DNA of 64,000 nt from Nymphaea colorata (taxonomy: Eukaryota > Streptophyta > Magnoliopsida > Nymphaeales > Nymphaeaceae). Where the stretch lies: the NCBI RefSeq assembly GCF_008831285.2, contig NW_022204507.1, positions 4,484,174 through 4,548,173 on the forward strand, read 5' to 3'. The notes below the pieces were generated by a model. The model was not told the DNA's origin, made no database searches, and saw only the letters and a program-made list of their open reading frames with translations. How positions within the stretch are numbered: the stretch's first letter is position 1; every line of letters starts with the position of its first letter. Below are positions 60,217-64,000 of this stretch, one piece after another. The position numbers and the translations under genes are program-made.

Positions 60217-60410
60217 CGTCGTCTCTCTCGCCCTCTCACTCTCCTGCTCCCTCATCGTCTCTCTCGCCCTCTCACTCTCATGCTCCCTTGTTGTCTCTCT
60301 CGCCCTCTCACTCTCCTGCTCCATCGTCGTCTCTCTCGCCCTCTCACTCTCCTGCTCCCCTCGTTGTCTCTCTCGCCCTCTCACTCTCCTGATCCCCTAC
60401 TCGTCTCTCT
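60217..60410 (+). repeat. 36-37-bp minisatellite, about five copies
   Basis: Units of GTCGTCTCTCTCGCCCTCTC + ACTCTCCTGCTCCCT repeat five times with small changes. Both strands stay open because of the composition (Ser/Pro/Leu or Arg/Glu frames), which I regard as artefact. Confidence 0.9.
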
Positions 60411-61499
60411 TGCCCTTGCTGAAGAAGAAGCCTTCCGTCTCTTCATTTGTCGTTTCTGCAGCGGCTTCCGTGTTAGGAAACACTGATTTAAGCTCGCGTT
60501 GTTACCAAAGTGCAGGAATCTGTCTCTTCCTCTCTGCAGCAACAAATTTGGGCTCGATTGTCACCCTGTGAGTAGATCTGCAAGGTTTTCGTGGAAAGGT
60601 TAGTGTTTTAACAAGAATGGTGAATAGTATTTTTTTTTTCCGTTTCTTCCTGAATTTTTGGAAATCCCTCTTTCTATTTTGGCTTCTACTGTGAGAGAAT
60701 TTTTTTTTCCTGGAGGCTTCCATATAGAAAGTCTAGTCTATTTCTCTATCCCCTTTTCCTTTGTGAGGTTTCTTGTCACAGAGATCGATTTTGTTAACTT
60801 TGTACATTTAGTAGTTGACTGGTTTCTTTGCAAATGCATTAACTTCTTAACTCGTGCTTATTAATTAACTCAACAATTGAATGTTCCTGTCTTTTTCTTC
60901 AAAAAATCTTGGAGCGAGAACAAACTCATCAAGCTCTGCCTTTCTTCCGTCGTGTGGATGGAATCTCTCATTTCTGAAGAGAAAGTCGTTCTTTTTTATG
61001 TTGGTGTTGTTCCAAACAAAAGAATTTACTGTTTTCTTATTTACGGAATAGGAAAATGTTTTGATACATAGCGGACAGTGAATACAAAAGAAAACCACAA
61101 GTATACTTATGAACTCATTCCAGTGTTTAATGGTAAACACTTACAGGGGATACATCGATTGGATCTGAACATCTGCTGGAAACAACTTGCACTCTTCCGA
61201 AAATATCTGTGTTTGTTTTTCAGCAATAGAATCTAAGAGTTTAATATCTTTGGCAACTTGTTCATCAACACTGGAGAGAAAATGCAGCTTAGATAGGATA
61301 AAATGACTAAAACTATTCATAATTGAACTAAGAGGTTTTCATGAGAAGTGACTATTGCTAAGCTAGTTAAATTTTCACTTTAAGGTTCAGAATCATGTTA
61401 ACCTCCATTCAGGGTTGTCAGCATACCAGCTTGCCTCCACAAGGTCTACAGTAAGACGGAGTATATCAGAATGATCTTCATAGCTACCTCTGCTCTGTA

Positions 61500-61930
61500 A
61501 GATAAGACTCAATCACTGAACAATCCCATAAGTGACATCTCTTTCATGGCATGCAACATAGAAGCTTCAATGCACTATCTTTTAGAATATAGTTCACATG
61601 CATATCAATGTATTGTAAATAATACATGCAGATGGATACATCATAGGGTAGTTATAACTTCCATCATTTTTGTCCAATGTCCATAAAATAAATTCTCAAG
61701 AAAATTAAATTTGATTTGATGACACACTTTTGAGAAAGAGTAGAAAAAACGTTGAGCAAATCCTCAGTAAAACTAATAAATTTTAGTTGTTCCTCAACTC
61801 AAATATCTAATGCTCGGATAAACCCAATCTTATTCACAATATAGACTAAAGCTTTCTATGTTCCTTTTTCCTTTCACCTAAACATCTGGAATGAATGATG
61901 CCTTGCAGACATCAATAATCATTTCTTAGT
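61500..61930. other. Intergenic, no recognised gene
   Basis: AT-rich sequence upstream of the first recognised exon of the minus-strand gene remnant. Further 5' exons may lie here, but I could not support any. Confidence 0.4.
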
Positions 61931-61934
61931 AAAA

Positions 61935-61953
61935 ACAGAAGGCCTCTCTCTCC

Positions 61954-61991
<38 letters not shown>

Positions 61992-62310
61992 TATTAGTAA
62001 TGGGCATCTTCGAGATTATTAGCATGAATTTGCTTTTCTGCTAGGCTTCCAATTCTTATAAGTTGGCTGTTGTTATAGACCATAAAGGGAAGGTGCATGT
62101 TTCCCAAGTACAGATCTCTCTCTCTCTCCGCATACATATTAGTAATGGGTAGTGCATGCTTCCCAAGTACAGATCTCTCCCGGTCTCTCTTTCTCTCCAC
62201 ACACAGATTAGTAATGGGTGTCTTCGAGGTTACCATCATGAAATTGATTTTCTGCTACGCTTCTAACTCTTTTAAGTTGGTTGCTGGTATGGGCCATAAT
62301 AAAGGAACGT
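61935..62310 (+). repeat. (CT)n/(CA)n tract and partial tandem duplication
   Basis: CTCTCT…CACACA (about 61938-61990) is followed by a segment starting ATTAGTAATGGG at 61993, partly repeated at 62138 and fully at 62207-62305 (TTCTGCTAGGCTTCCAATTC versus TTCTGCTACGCTTCTAACTC). The spacer repeats CCCAAGTACAGATCTCTC. Confidence 0.85.
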
Positions 62311-63921
62311 GCACATTCACTTCATCCTGCATTTTCTTGTGTCTTTAACATTTGCATCAAATAGTTTAGATTTTTGAACTCAGTAATTTGATTCGACTTG
62401 ATTGGATTCAGGCTAGATGAAATGTAACGGTCTTGGGAGGATTCTTAGTTAAGGCATGATCAGCAAGTTCCAATGAAAGGCATCTGCGTGGGAGAACTCT
62501 CCTTAATTTATTGCAAACATGATCAACAAGTTGATTCCTACTTTTTTGTTTTATTGCAAGTTGATCAGCAAATCCCCTTCATAGAATGTTGCCACAGGGG
62601 AGTTCAGATTGATTCAAGGAAGCTATAAGGCTTCTTGAAACATCATGAAATGGGCTTATGCATGGTATCTTTATCTGCATAATGCAGTTTATGTTTTTTC
62701 TGTCTGAAAGGGCTGGTAAAAGCCTAAAACACATACCTGGTATCTTCTAGAATCAAAAAGTTTCAAAGAGATGGTAGCCCATGGGCAAACACCATTGATT
62801 GCTTTTAAAGGAAGACAGCCCGAGGAAGATCTCAGACTGCATTTCTGCATGCCATGCCAAACATTTGTGTATTTTGGAATTAGAATGCCTCAATTATGTA
62901 TGTTTCTTTTTAACCAGATGGCTGAGATGGATCTCCTCTCTTTGACATCCTTCATTACTGTTGATGCATACTCAGAGTAGCTGTTAGTTTACATATTTTA
63001 ATGATGTAGTGGACCTTTATTGCAAGCTGGAGACGAAACTGCATTACAATTTTTAATGTGGACATTGAAAAGAGCAAGTTAATTACTTTCTTCCATTATT
63101 TTGAATATTATTCATTTAGTAATTGCATAATTTAACAACTAAATCTTATGTTTGTGCTAATATCTTTGGAATTTTCTGTCGTCGATGTCATTAGTTACTG
63201 ATTTCTACTTCAGCATTTGCTATGCCCTTATGCTTGCCATTAGACACGTATGTGTTTTCATTTTCAGTTCATCAGCTGTTATGACGTCTTGTTCGAAGAT
63301 GAAGCCCCGACAAAAGTATGACGTCTTGTTCGAAGGTGGTGCAAGGGGCATATTTGATTTTGTTGAGATTCTTTTTGTTATGGTGGATGCGTACGTGAAG
63401 CTACATATGTACTTGCTTCTATGGATACTCTACACATGCACTTGGCTTTGTATTTAACGTTGAAGCTCCTGTAGTTAAAGGTTGGATTCAGGCACGGATG
63501 TAAATCTAAAATCAAATTTGAATTGTGAATTTAAATCAAATTTGAATGTGGATACGGCATGAATATGGAAAATTAGATGTTTCAAAGGCTCATTTCTCCT
63601 GAATATGGAAAATCCAGAGGTGTTTGGGTAACAGTAAGAAGGTGAAAATTTGGTATGAGTATTGGGGATAGGGGATTCTAGAACAACTACTCAAGCAAGA
63701 TGATCTTATGAAATTACACAGTCACATGCAAGCTACAGTGGAGACAGTTCTTCCCCACAAGCAAGAATTTCTTGCTAGAGATATATTTTCTATGTCTGTC
63801 CAGTTTCTTATTAGTTCTTCTTGTCTTATTGATTGTGATGATGTTCTGACATGAGGTACTCATAATTTCATTAACTTGAGATGAAATGGATATGAAATCA
63901 AAAACAGTAGACCGCGAGATC
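62310..63921. other. Intergenic, short frames only
   Basis: Plus frames at 62771-62980 and 63185-63457 are short and unmatched to any family I know. The second contains an exact 18-bp repeat (ATGACGTCTTGTTCGAAG at 63281-63298 and 63318-63335). Confidence 0.4.
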
Positions 63922-64000
63922 CAGGGGCGAAGCCAGCAATTTTTTTTAGGAAGGGCTGAACAGTATTTGCAAAAATTATACAAGGGCCAAACCATATTTT
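63922..64000 (+). mobile_element. Left end of a hAT-like MITE running off the window
   Basis: CAGGGGCGAAGCCAGCAATT followed by AGGAAGGGCTGAAC and CAAGGGCCAAACCA matches the usual left end of plant CAGGGGCGGAGCC elements. The right end is outside the window. Confidence 0.6.

Larger units (their letters stand above)
58371..61494 (-). pseudogene. Multi-exon gene remnant of unknown family
   Basis: Minus-strand pieces with GT-AG borders are as follows. 61494-61403 reads SRGSYEDHSDILRLTVDLVE then ASWYADNPEW. 61270-61145 reads [20 protein letters not shown] then [20 protein letters not shown]. 59876-59766 reads ECLILKHIRKYCKVFDF-stop-EPKAELMIPYAIHLLQFIE. 59194-58847 includes DAVASSISY and FLGIGSVPRILDGLMKMFAI with two TGA. 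58748-58680 reads LFIISIKLFAIELLESCYSE. 58447-58427 reads YMASTA, and the frame ends in a TAA near 58371 with or without a last intron. Phases agree between the first two (2/1) and between 58847 and 58748 (1/2). The text is helix-rich. The internal stops suggest decay or wrong borders. A gap between 61145 and 59876 holds unrelated sequence. Confidence 0.45.

Noticed and set aside
58371-61494. Assignment of the exon remnant to a named cohesion or DNA-repair helical protein
   Set aside because: The text has a helical-repeat flavour but no diagnostic motif. Naming a family would be a guess.

Overview
This is nuclear DNA from a flowering plant. It is AT-rich, full of long (TA)n, (GA)n and (CA)n microsatellites, degenerate Ty1/copia and L1-type LINE remnants, hAT-type MITEs and GT-AG exon fragments, and it has no bacterial-style operons. 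I cannot fix the species from sequence alone. One 100-N assembly gap sits at 52639-52738. I see no intact gene with a recognisable conserved function, and no tRNA, rRNA or CRISPR. No undescribed biological system can be demonstrated. What stands out is a nested record of duplication and transposition.

Layout. (1) 1-6945 is one copy of a large direct repeat (R1). The second copy is 23784-29632. Each carries the end of a copia element (RNase H tail plus one LTR), a long AT-rich stretch, and a promoter + 5'UTR + start of an unidentified protein gene that is broken in both copies. (2) 6945-8200 holds a decayed copia gag/pre-integrase. (3) 10.82-15.15 kb and 15.25-19.76 kb are a tandem duplication. 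The first unit contains an L1 LINE reverse transcriptase relic, and the second has lost the LINE core. (4) 19.8-23.8 kb holds a (GA)77 tract, a TATCTCATA-type minisatellite and a hAT MITE with a perfect 8-bp target duplication. (5) 29.6-32.4 kb holds a GC/GA-rich minisatellite and a candidate solo LTR.

(6) 32.77-38.25 kb and 38.29-45.0 kb are a second tandem duplication. It carries a small minus-strand exon module. A third copy of the module at 51.1-51.4 kb is joined to an exon encoding four Ala/Gly/His/Lys-rich repeats. This tandem pair also contains a MITE inserted inside another MITE, both lying in (TA)n tracts. (7) 45.3-47.05 kb is a minus-strand copia polymerase relic with YVDD. (8) 49.16-49.6 kb has a short minus-strand fragment that resembles the start of a PPR-type protein. 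(9) 53-58 kb is mostly unassigned repeat DNA with a hAT-like piece. (10) 58.37-61.5 kb contains several minus-strand exons whose splice phases agree. They look like the best remains of a host gene, unidentified and probably damaged.

Most annotations rest on motif recognition by eye. Repeat-library searches, protein searches and RNA-seq are the decisive checks and could not be run here.
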